From the NCBI GenBank assembly GCA_038501195.1, contig JBBPUQ010000004.1, forward strand, positions 5,773,636 to 5,837,635: DNA of 64,000 nt. Reading direction: 5' to 3'. The stretch is from Nemania diffusa. Taxonomy: Eukaryota; Ascomycota; Sordariomycetes; Xylariales; Xylariaceae. The notes below the pieces were generated by a model. It was not told the DNA's origin and did not search any database. It was given only the letters and a program-made list of their open reading frames with translations. Position numbers and translations under genes: made by a program. Positions 50,201-61,740 of the stretch are shown here, piece by piece. Position 1 is the stretch's first letter. Every line of letters starts with the position of its first letter.

Positions 50201-50224
50201 TAAGTTGTATATTATATATTATAT
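47223..50224 (+). pseudogene. Decayed gene H, ~1,000-codon frame, copy 2
   Basis: A single phase can be followed from about 47,223 to the right edge of the unit without a frameshift. Well kept parts include Gly-Arg-Lys-Ala-Glu-Ala-Ala-Val (47,875-47,898), a run at 48,783-48,930 with Leu-Tyr-Leu-Lys-Val-Leu-Lys-Glu-Tyr-Ile, and one at 49,200-49,380 with Val-Leu-Ala-Ala-Glu-Ala-Ile-Val-Glu-Gln-Gln-Tyr. A Cys-x-x-Cys pair (Ser-Cys-x-Lys-Cys, near 47,600) might be half of a zinc site. The opposite strand in the same triplets is more broken. At this length it may be the main enzyme of the unit, but I found no polymerase, helicase or recombinase motif. The end is not defined, because the frame reaches the unit boundary. 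Confidence 0.5.
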
Positions 50225-50719
50225 AAAATATAGCGGACTAAAAAGTATAATGTAAGTTCTACAACAGTATAGTATAAAAAAAAAGAATATAAAATAAATA
50301 AAATATATGCTTTAAAAACACTTTTAAAAACTAAAACTAAATAATATAACTATTGATATTATAATTTCTTTTAACTAAAAGTTATGTTTATAATGTAAAA
50401 AGAAAATCTTCGGTTAATTAAAACGAAAGTTTAAGCTTGTTATAATTTAATAGTAAATATTGAAACGGTATTTTTTAATATATTAACTTTTTTTAAAATG
50501 CTGTTTTATTTGTTAAGTTATTGTTTGCTAAAGTATTATTAAATATAGCTAAGTTATTATTAGTAATATATTTGGCTAATTAAAACAAAGTATTGCTTTT
50601 TTTATATTTATTATTGTTTAATATAGCTATTAGTATTACTTTTAATATATATTTAGTAAAAATATATAAAAAAGGTTTATAACTAAAATATTAAACAGGT
50701 TTAAAAAGGGTTAAAAAAA

Positions 50720-50900
50720 GGGCTTAAAAAATAAAATATTTGCAAAAATTAGATATTTTGTTTTTTAAAAGCTTTTAGATCACATAGTTTATTTTTTAAA
50801 AGCTTTTAAATTAAATATTTTATTTTTTAAAAGCTTTAGATCAAATAGTTTGTTTTTTAAAAGTTTTTAGATTAAATATTCTATTTTTTAAAAGTTTTTT
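50720..50900. repeat. Small palindrome family outside the 16.4-kb units
   Basis: One complete hairpin (AAAAAATAAAATATTTGC with AGATATTTTGTTTTTTAA) is followed by four tandem right-arm units TTTTTTAAAAGCTTTTAGAT, some carrying AAATATTCTATTTTTTAAAA. This shows the palindrome family is not confined to the duplicated units. Confidence 0.7.
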
Positions 50901-51102
50901 AAAAACAGTAAGCAGCTTAGTTGATAAATAAAAAAAATAAAAAATAAAATTAGCTAAAAAATATATTACAGTTATATACTTTTTAATATATTATTGTTAA
51001 TTAATATTAAACAAAGTTGCATTTTTGTTTTAAAAAGATAAAAAACTGCTATTTTAGCTAGTTATACAAAAGAGCTAAGTTAAAAGCTTTTTTTGCTAAC
51101 TA

Positions 51103-51315
51103 AGCAGTAAACAACAAGTTTTTTGAGATATTAGTACTTTTAATAAAATAGCTATCGACAATAGTAGCTCGAGGTTTAAATGTTATTTCGCTAGTTATTA
51201 AATAATTAGGTTTAAAGTTAGATAAATTTAGCTTATTAAATATAGCGCTATTTAAATTTTTAATTATAGCTTTATTACTATTTGTTAAAAAGGTAGTAGA
51301 GTTTATTCTGCTTTA
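51103..51315 (-). pseudogene. Minus-strand coding relic, 71 codons without a stop
   Basis: Read leftward, the frame is open for 71 codons and continues beyond a single TAG. It includes Thr-Ser-Glu-Ile-Thr-Phe-Lys-Pro-Arg-Ala-Thr-Ile-Val-Asp-Ser-Tyr, with codons CCT, CGA, GCT and GTC that RIP usually removes. Upstream on the minus strand the frame meets a T tract at 51,326-51,334 that may be an intron end or loss of the start. The protein is not recognised. It faces the opposite way from the genes of the 16.4-kb unit. Confidence 0.4.
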
Positions 51316-51439
51316 GTTATTACTATAAAAAAAATTTAAAACTTTTAAACTATATTAAAGAACAATATAATTTAAGTTATTAAAAGCAGCATTTAGTATA
51401 TAGTATAATCGAGAAAATAAACGCTAGTTATTTTTTAGC

Positions 51440-51830
51440 GTTTTAATTATGTTGGCACTATTAAAAAAAAAGATAGTGCAGCAATAAAGCGAAATATTGA
51501 TCTAGAGATTAATAAATTAAGTAATTAAATTATTATAAGTTGCTGTTAAAAGTGATAGAGACTTATGGCTTTAAGATCTAGTTGTATATTAATGCTGTGA
51601 CTGTATTAGGGGTTCGATCGAAATAGGAGATAAAGCGGTTGGGTCAAAAAGTAAACTGATTAAGTTAAGTTATAAGTTGTTTTGGATAAAGTATTGTTTA
51701 AAAAGCTGTGTTGACAGCAAAGTAAAGAGAAAGTAGAACTGGCTATTTAGCTGAGAGGCTTTTTGTAGCAGTACCTTTTGCTTTTACGCCCGTATTTTGT
51801 TTTGTTTTTTCTAGCTACATTCAACATTTA
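51440..51830. other. Less-mutated island next to the A/T desert
   Basis: Base composition returns to near normal for about 400 bp, with G clearly commoner than C. Landmarks are TATTAGGGGTTCGATCGAAA at about 51,605-51,624, AAGCGGTTGGGTC and GAGAGGCTTTTTGTAGCAG. It includes the LTR-like segment listed next. It is probably single-copy or recently arrived DNA, since RIP spares sequence without a partner. Confidence 0.45.
51709..51826. mobile_element. Possible short solo LTR (118 bp)
   Basis: The segment begins TGTTGACAGC and ends CATTCAACA, the TGTTGA...TCAACA inverted termini typical of Copia-type LTRs. Inside is a CTTTTGCTTTTACG pyrimidine-rich stretch. The 5-bp flanks (AGCTG and TTTAA) do not match, no primer-binding site or polypurine tract is evident, and 118 bp is short for an LTR. 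It is therefore only a candidate. Confidence 0.3.
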
Positions 51831-52464
51831 ATAAAGATATTGTTTTTATAATTGTGCTAATAATGAAATAGTATATAAAATATAAAACTAGTAGCGTTAT
51901 TTTTGTAATAGTATTAATAATAAAATAGTGATTAAAAGTATAAAATTAATAATGTTATATAATAATTATAATAATAATTATAAAAAGAAATATAAAAATA
52001 AAATTAAAGTTTATTTTATAAAAAATATATAAATTAATAAATAAATAAAATATAATTACAATAATAAAATAAATTATTTAGTTTTTTTTATTATATTTAT
52101 TTTAAAAATATATATATATATTTTATATATTTTAATTTTAAAATAATAAAATATAATTATAAATTTAAATATAAATATATATATTATAATAAATATATTA
52201 AAATAAAATATTAATATTATATTTTAATAAGTTTTTTTATTTAAATTTATAATAATAAAAAAAATAAGTTAAACTTTTTTAAAAATTAATATTTTTTTTA
52301 ATATTTTAATAAAATATTAAAAAATTTATTAATAATTTTTTTTATATTTATAATTTATTTTATATTTAATATTTATTATAATAAATAAAAAATTTTTTAA
52401 AATTAATATATTTTTTAATATTATAATAAAATAATAAAATATTTAATAATTATTTTTTTTATAT

Positions 52465-52550
52465 TTATTATTTATTATAGTTTATTTTATATTTATTATT
52501 TATTATAGTTTATTTTATATTTATTATTTATTATAATTTATTTTATATTT
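52465..52550 (+). repeat. 28-bp tandem repeat in the A/T desert
   Basis: About three units of ATTATTTATTATAGTTTATT plus TTATATTT; the G is lost in the last unit. Confidence 0.7.
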
Positions 52551-52914
52551 ATATTTAAATTAATTTTTTTTATTTAAATTTATAATAATAAAAAATATAA
52601 ATTAATATATTTTATAATATTTAAATAAAATATTAAAAAATTAAATATTTATTTTTTTTATATTTATAATTTATTTTATATTTATTATTTAATATAATAA
52701 ATTTAATTTAATATTTATATTATAAATATTATTTAATTTAAAATTAAAATAAAATTTATAATAATAATATTTATATTAAAAAAATTAAAAAAATAAATTT
52801 TAAATAATATATATAATATATATAATATAAATAAATATATAAAATTTATAATATATATATAAAATAAAAAATATATAAATAATATAAAATAATTATAAAA
52901 TATAAAATATATAA

Positions 52915-52995
52915 AATATATAAAATAAATATAATATATATAATATATAAAATATATAAAATATATAAAATATATAAAATATATAAAATATTTAA
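52915..52995 (+). repeat. Microsatellite (AAAATATATA)n
   Basis: Seven to eight copies of a 10-bp unit AAAATATATA at the left edge of the desert. Confidence 0.7.
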
Positions 52996-55920
52996 AATAT
53001 ATATATATAATTTTATTTAAAATATAATTATTTATTTTTAAAATTAATTTATTTTATTTATAATAATAATTTATTTATATAAATTTAAATTATTAATATA
53101 AAATATTTTTAATTTATATATATATATATTATAATAATAATATAATATTAAATTAATTTAATTATTATTTTAATTAATAATATTAATTTTAAATTTAATA
53201 TAATTTATTATTATTTTTAATTAATTTTATAAATATTTAATATTAATATTATTTTTTTTATTAATTATATTTTAATTTATATTATTTTTATAAAAATAAA
53301 ATAAATTTTTATAATTTAAAAATATTTATATAAAAAATTATTATTATAAATATAATAATAATATAATATTATTTATTAATATTTTATTTAAAAAATATTT
53401 TTAATTATTATAATAATTTTAAATTTTTTATATTTATAATATTTAAATTTATATTAAATAATTAAAAAAATATTTTATTTATATAATTAATATTTTATAT
53501 TATAATTTATTATATAATTATAATTATTATAAATATTAAATTATATATTATATTTAAATTTAATTTATAATTAAAATTATTATATTATTTTATAATTTAA
53601 AATTAAAATTATATATAAAAAAATTAAATATTAATTATTAAATATATTTAAAAAATATAATTTTAAATAATTTTTATTTTTATATATATTTAATATTTAT
53701 AATTTATAATTTAAAATATATAAAAATTTAAATTTAATAATTAAATAAATATTTTAAAAATTATTAATTAATTATAAATTAAAAATATAAAATTAATTTA
53801 ATTAATATTTATAATTTATAATTATAAAATTATAATAAATAAAATTTTAAATATAATAAATTAAATAAATTATATAATAAATAAAATAAATATTATATTA
53901 TAAAAAATATTTAAATATAATTTAATATAAATTTTAAAATATAAATATAATATTATTATAATATTTAAAATTTATATTTATTATAATATTATTAAATTTT
54001 TTATTTTAATTAAATATTATTTATTATTATATATATTAAATATATAATTATAATTATATATTTTAATTTTAATTTTTTAATTTTTTAATTTTTTTATAAT
54101 AAATATATTTTAATTTTAAAAAAATTTATTTAATATATTAATTTTATTATATATTTTATATTATTTTATTAAATAATATTTATTATTAAAATAAATTAAT
54201 TAAATTAATTTAATTATATTAAAAATATAATTATATATATATATAAATAATTAAATATTTTATAAATATTATTTTTAATATATTATTTTAATTATATATT
54301 ATATAAAATTATAAAATTTAATTAATTATATTTATTATATTAATTTAATTAATTTTATTATTTTAAATAAAAATATATTATATATAATATTATTTATAAT
54401 TTTATAAAATTTATTAATTTTTTATTTATATATTTATAATAATATAAATTATATTAAATTAATTATAAATTTATAAATATAAATATAAAAAAATTATAAA
54501 TTTTTTATTTTAAAAATTTTAATTTAATAATAAATTAAATAAAAGTTTTTTTTATTATTAATTATAAAATAAAAATATTTTAATTTATTTAAATTTAATT
54601 AATTAATTATTATAATTATTTATTAAATTTTATTAAATTTATAAATTAATTTATAAATATATTTAAATTTATTTATATTATTTAATATATTTAAATTTTA
54701 TTAATTTTATATATATATTTTTAATTTTATAATATTATTTATTTTATTAATTAATTAAATTATTAAAATAAAATTATTATAATAATAATATTTAAATAAA
54801 TAAATAAAATATAAATTAATAAAATAAATTAATAAAAATATTAATAATTAATTATTATATAATATATAATAATTTTATTAATAAAAATTATTAATTTATT
54901 TATTTTATTTATATAATTTAAAATTTATAATTTAATATAATTTATATATATATATATATATATATATAAATATATTTAATTAAAATTTTAATAAATTAAT
55001 TATATAAATATTAAATAAAAAAATTTAATAAAATTTTTAAAATTAATAAATTTTATATAAATATATATATAAATAATTTATATATATTTTATTTAATAAT
55101 ATTTTATATTTTAATATATATATATATATTAATATAAAATTTTAATATTTTAAATTATAATTATAAATTTATTAAATTAAAAATTAAAAATTAATTTATT
55201 TTAAAAATAATTTTTATAATATATATTTTATTTTTTTATATAAAATATAAATAATAATTTTTATTAAATAATTAAAAATATATTAAATAAATAATTAAAT
55301 AAAATTAAATTTAAATATTATAATTATAAAAAAATTTTTAATATTTTTTTAATTAAATTTATATAAAATTTAATTTAATTATAAATTTTTTTATATATTT
55401 TATAATTTTTTTTTTATTTATAATTATATTTAAATTTATAATAAAAATAATAATAATTATAATTATTAAAATAATTTAATATAATATATTTATAATTTTA
55501 TATAATAAAATTAAATTTATATATAAAAAAAAAATAAAAATTATATATTTTATATAAAAAATAAATTAAAATTTTTTTAATTATAATTAATTTAAAATTA
55601 ATTATTAATATTAATTTTAATTTATATTATAAATTATATATAATAAAATTTAAATAAAATATAATATTATAATTATATAATATTATTATTATTTTAATAT
55701 TTAAAAAAAATATTTTATATATATAATATATATATATAAATTTATTTTATAAATTAATTAAATATTTATTAATATTATATATAATAAAATATAATTAATT
55801 ATTTATTAAATAAAATATAAAATATATAAAATAAATTTTAATATTTAAAATTTTATATTTTAATTATAATTATATATATATATAATTAATTAATAAAAAT
55901 TAATATTTTTAATATATAAT

Positions 55921-56090
55921 TAAATTTATTTTTTATTAATTTAATATATTTTTTATATTTTTTATTAAATAATTTATATAATAATATAATATTAATTATA
56001 AATTTATTTTTTATTAATTTAATATATTTTTTATATTTTTTATTAAATAATTTATATAATAATATAATATTAATTATAAATTTATTTTTT
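55921..56090 (+). repeat. 78-bp tandem repeat, 2.2 units
   Basis: Units start at 55,921, 55,999 and 56,077 with TAAATTTATTTTTTATTAAT. The first two are essentially identical over 78 bp, so the duplication is more recent than the surrounding decay or arose after it. Confidence 0.85.
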
Positions 56091-56549
56091 AATAATATAT
56101 TAAATTTAATTATATAATTATATAATAATTTTTATTTAAAATATAATATTATTAAAATTTATAATATAATTAATATTTTTAAAATTTTTTAAATAATTAT
56201 ATAAAAAAATTATTATATTATTAAATTAAATAATTATTATATATAATTTATAAATTAATATATTTTTAATTATTTATTTATATTTAATTAAATTTTAAAA
56301 AATAATATTATAAAAAATTTAAATTTATAATTAATATAATTAAAATTTTAAATAATAATATTATATTTTTATTATTTATAAATAATTTTATTATAAAAAT
56401 AAAAAAATAAATTATATATAAATTATAAAATATAAATATTAATTTTTATTATAATTTTTAATTTAATATAATTATATTAATTTTTTAAATATTAATAATT
56501 TAAATAATAATAAATAAATTATATAAAATTTTTAATTAATAAATATTAT

Positions 56550-56870
56550 ATTTTAATATATTTATTAAATTAATAATTTAATAAAATTTATATATATATA
56601 TATTAAATATATATAATTAAAATTTAAATTAAAATTTTTATTAAATAATTAAATAAATAAAAAATATAAAAATTTATTAAAATTTATAAAATTTATAAAT
56701 TTTATATATATATATATATAAATAATTTATATATAGTTTTTTTAATTATATTTTTTTTTATAAAATATATATATAAATTAATATAAAATTTAAAAATTTA
56801 AAAATAAATTTTAAATTTTATAAATTATTTTAAATTTTTATATATATATATATATATATAATTTTATTAA
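56550..56870 (+). repeat. ~320-bp dispersed repeat in the A/T desert, copy 1
   Basis: Landmarks in order are TTAATAATTTAATAAAATTT, ATAATTAAAATTTAAATTAA, TATAAATAATTTATATATAG, AAAATTTAAAAATTTAAAAA and a (TA)n run. Shared with 61,480-61,740 and partly with 57,390-57,590. Confidence 0.8.
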
Positions 56871-57389
56871 TAATATTATTATATAAAATTTTTATATTAA
56901 AATTAATTTTAAATAATTATATTATTTAATTTTTTTAAATTAAAATAATATATTAATTTATAAATATAATATAAATATAATTAAATTTAATTTTAAATTT
57001 TATAATATAAAATTAAAATTTTTTTTAATTATAAATTTTAAAATTATAAATTTAAAAATATTATTTTTTAATAATTAATAAATTAATATTATATATAATA
57101 ATAATTATTTTAATTTTTTAAAAATAATAATTTTTAAATTTAATAAATAAATATATATAATTTTTTTATATAAATTTATTAATTAATTATATATATATTT
57201 ATATAATAATTTATAATTTATATAATATATTATAATTTTAAAATAAAATAAAATTAAAAATTAAAATTAATTATTAATTTATTTATAAATTATTATAATT
57301 TTATATTATTAATTAAAATTTTTTATATAATTAAATATTATTATATATAATTTTATATTTTAATTTTAATTTAAAAATTTAAATATTAT

Positions 57390-57590
57390 AATATTTATTA
57401 AATTAATAATTTAATAAAATTTATATATATAAATTAAATATTTATAATTAAAATTTAAATTAAAATTTTTATTAAATAAATAAAAAATATAAAAATTAAT
57501 TAAAATTTATAAATATATATATATAAATAATTTATATATAATTTTATTAATTATATTTTTTTTTATAATATATATATATAAAATTTTATT
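57390..57590 (+). repeat. ~320-bp dispersed repeat, copy 2 (partial)
   Basis: Carries TTAATAATTTAATAAAATTT, ATAATTAAAATTTAAATTAA and AAATAATTTATATATAATTT in the same order as 56,550-56,870. The right third is missing. Confidence 0.75.
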
Positions 57591-60500
57591 AATATTAATT
57601 AATAATTATAAAAAATAATTATAAATTAATAAAATAAAAAAATAAAATTTAATTATAAAATAATTTTTATATTTAATATTTTATTTTTTATATAAAAAAT
57701 AAATTAATATTTATATTAATTAAAAAAAAAAAATTAAATTTATTATTAAATAAAAAAAAATTTAAATATTATAAAATTAAAATAATTTTTATATAATAAT
57801 TTTATTATTTTTATATAAAAATTAATAAAATTTTAAATTATTTTATTTATTTTTATATTTATTTTTTTTTATAATTATATTAAAATTTATAAATAAATTA
57901 ATTATAATAATTATAATTATAATAATTAAAATTAATTATTTTAATTTTTTATATAAAAAATTATATTTATTTTTATATAAAAATAAAATTAAAAAAAATA
58001 AAATTAATTTAAAATATTAAAATATTATAATTAATTTAAATAATATAATTATTTTAATATAATTATTAATATATTTTATATAATATTTAAAAAAATATAT
58101 ATAATTAAAAATTAAAAATAAATAATTTATATAAATATTTATAATAATTTTTAATAATTAAATAAAATTTATATTTATAAATATTAATTATATATTTAAA
58201 TATATATTTATTATAATAATTAAATATAAAAAAAATATAAAAATATATAAAAAAATATTAAATAATTAATTTATATATATTTTTAAAAAATTTAATAAAA
58301 ATAATAATAAAAATTTAAATAATAATATATTTATATAAATAATTTTAATATTTATATTAATAAATATATTAAAATTTATAATTATATAAAAAAAATTTTT
58401 AATATTATAATTAATTATATTAAAATTAATAATATTAATATATAATATATTTTAAAATTTAATTATTATAAAAAAATATTATTTTATATAATAATTATAT
58501 AAATATATTTTAATATATTTAAATTTAAATTTATTTTAATTAATTAAAAATTTATATATAAAGTTTTATTTTTTAATTTATAAATAATATTATAAATCTT
58601 TTTTAATTAAAAAAAAAATTATTATTATATATTAAATATTTATTTTATTAATAAATAATATAATATTAAATATTTAAAATAATTATATAATTATAATTAT
58701 AAAAAAAATTTTATTAAAATTTATTATAATTATATAATAAAAATAATAAAAATAATAAAAAATATTTTATTTATAAAAGATTTAATTATTAAATTATTAA
58801 TTATAATTAATAAAAAAAATTAAAAATAAAAATAAAATATTTTATTATATATAATATTTTAAAATAAAAAATATAATATATTTATATTAAATTATAAAAA
58901 TAATAAAAACTTTTTATATAATAATAAATTTAATAATAATTTAAATTTTAAAATTAAAAATAAAATAATTTATTTTTTAATAAATTTAATATATTTTTAT
59001 TATATAATAAAAAAAAATATATATATTTATAATTAAATATTAATATTAAATAATTTTTATTTAAATTATTAATATAATATAAAATATTAAAATATTTTAT
59101 AAAATATTAATATAAATAAAATTTTAATTAATAAAAAAATTTAAATTAAAACTTTTATATAAAAAAAAATTTTTATATAAATAAATTAAATTTTAAATTA
59201 TATAATAATTTAATTTAATAATATTAAAAATTTTAAAATTATAAATATTATAATAATTTTAATATTAATTAAATTAATTAAATTTTATATTTTAAATATA
59301 TTAATTATATAAAAATAAAAATATTTATTTTTTAATATTAATTAATTAAAAATTAAAAATTATTTTATAAAATAAAAATTTTAAAAATTATATTATTAAT
59401 TTAAATATTTTTATTTAAAAAAATATATAAAATTATTAAAAAAAATTAAATATAATAATATTAATATTTTAATATTTTAAAAAATTAAAAAGTTTTATTA
59501 TTATTATTAATTATATAATTAAATTTTAAAAAAATTAAAGTTTTATTAAAAAAATAAATATAATTTTAATTATAAAATTATTATTAATATTATATAAATT
59601 AATAAATAATTAATTTTATAAATAATTAATATAAATATTTTATTTTAAATAATTAAATTTTAATATATTAAAAATTATTTTTTTATATTATATATAATTT
59701 TAATATAAATTTTTTATTTAAAAATTTTTATAATAATATATAATTAATTAAAATTTTATAAAAAAATATTTATTAAAATAAAATAAATTATTATAAAAAT
59801 TAAATATTATATAAATAAAAAAATAATATTATAAATAATTATAAAAATTTTAAATAATTTTATATTTATTTTATTAATTTTTAAAGTTTATTTTAAAATT
59901 AATAAAAATTTATTTTTTTTATTAAAAATTATATAAAAAATTATAAAAATATTATAAAATATTTATATAAATATTAATATTAATTAAATTATATAAATTA
60001 AAAAAAAAAAAAATTAATATTATTATATAAAATATATTTTTTATTTTTTTAAAATAAAATTATAATATAAAAAAAATTTAAAAATTATATAAAATTATAT
60101 AAAGTTTTTATAATTAATATAATAAATAAATTAATTAAATTTTATTATATATAAATTAAATTATATTATTAATAAAAAATTATATTTTATTTATAATATA
60201 AAAAAATAACTTTTTATATAATTTTAATATTAAAAAAAAATAAAAAAATTATTTATATTTATTAATAATTAATATTTTATATTAAAAAAAATTAATAATT
60301 ATATTTTAATTATAAAATTAAAATAAAATAATTAAATTATATAAAAAATTTAAATTAATTATATAAAATTATAAAAATAATAATAAAATTTAAATTTTTA
60401 TATAAATATTAATAATTTAATATATAAATTAATAATTTATTATAATTATATAATAAATTAAATTAAAAAATTTATATTTATTTATTAAAAAATTAAAAAA

Positions 60501-61479
60501 TAAATATTTAATAAATATTATATTTTAAATTATATTAATAAAAAATTTATTATAAATATTATTATTAAAAATTAAATATAAAAATATTTATATATAATTT
60601 ATATTTATTATATATTAAAATTTTTTTTTATAAATTTATAATTATAAAATTTTAAATAAATAATATTTTTAATATTATATTTAAAACGTTTTTATATAAA
60701 AAAAAAACTAAGTTATTATTTTATATAAAATTAAAAATAAAATTAATATTTAAATATTTTATTAAATTTAATAAAAATAAAATTTAAATAAATAAATAAA
60801 TTAAATAATTATATATTATTAATTTTAATATAAAAAATTATTTATAATAATATATTATTTAATAAATTAAAAAAATATTATATAATTTATTAATTATTAT
60901 ATAAATTTAAAAATTATTAAAAAATAATATTAAAAAATTAAATATATAAATATAATAATAAATTAATAATATATAATAAAAATTATATTATATATTTTTA
61001 AATTTTAATTATATAAAAACTTTTATTTTTATTAATAAAATATTTATAAATAATAAAAATTTAAATTTTTAAATTAAATTTATAATTATATTAATTAATA
61101 AAAATTATATAAAAAATATTTTTATAATTAAAAATAATATTATTTATTAAAATTTAATTAAATATAAATAAATTATATATAATATATTAATAAATAAATT
61201 ATATAATATAATTAATAAATTTAATTATATTAATATATTTAATAAAACATTTTAAAAAATTATTTTTATAATAAAATTATTAATTATATTATTAATTATA
61301 TATATAAAATTTAAATTTATATATAAATATTTATAAAAAAAAATATTTAATTAAATATTAAAAAAATTAATTATATAAATAAAAATATATATATATTAAT
61401 TAAATAATAAAAAAAATAATAAAAAATTAATTAATATTTAAATTAAAATTATTATATAAAAAAAAATATTTAATATTAA

Positions 61480-61740
61480 ATTAATAATTTAATAAAATTT
61501 ATATATATATATTAATTATATATAATTAAAATTTAAATTAAAACTTTTATTAAATAATTAAATAAATAAAAAATATAAAAATTTATAAATTTTATATATA
61601 TATATATATAAATAATTAATATATAATTTTTTTAATTATATTTTTTTATATAAAATTTTAAAATTTAAAAATAAATTTTAAACTTTATAAATTATTTTAA
61701 ATTTATATATATATATATATATATAAAGTTTTATTAATAA
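61480..61740 (+). repeat. ~320-bp dispersed repeat, copy 3
   Basis: The same landmark order as 56,550-56,870. This copy still has AAACTTTTATT and AAAGTTTTATT where the others have only T or A. Confidence 0.8.

Larger units (their letters stand above)
33769..50224 (+). mobile_element. 16.4-kb repeated unit, copy 2 (putative large mobile element, RIP-inactivated)
   Basis: This second copy is joined directly to copy 1 head to tail, with no spacer. It keeps more C and G, so the gene relics are best read here. Order from the left is dyad and hairpin, seven iterons, genes A/B, C and D, three hairpins, gene J, a 177-bp triplicate, gene E, a 35-bp minisatellite, F1, hairpin, F2, three hairpins, G, two hairpins and H. 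All genes point rightward, toward the telomere. The right boundary is set only by loss of similarity with copy 1 at about 50,224, and the H frame runs on to it, so the true edge may differ by tens of bases. Confidence 0.7.
50225..51439. other. Right flank of the tandem units
   Basis: Not duplicated in the window. It holds another group of the small palindromes (50,720-50,900) and a minus-strand coding relic (51,103-51,315). The odd series GGTTTAAAAAGGGTTAAAAA followed by AAGGGC occurs near 50,698. No intact gene. Confidence 0.5.

Noticed and set aside
17377..50224. Reading the unit as a CRISPR-like or bacterial/viral gene block
   Set aside because: The small palindromes are not evenly spaced and have no unique spacers of fixed length. 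TTAGGG ends and RIP scarring place the sequence in a fungal chromosome, and no viral hallmark motif was seen.
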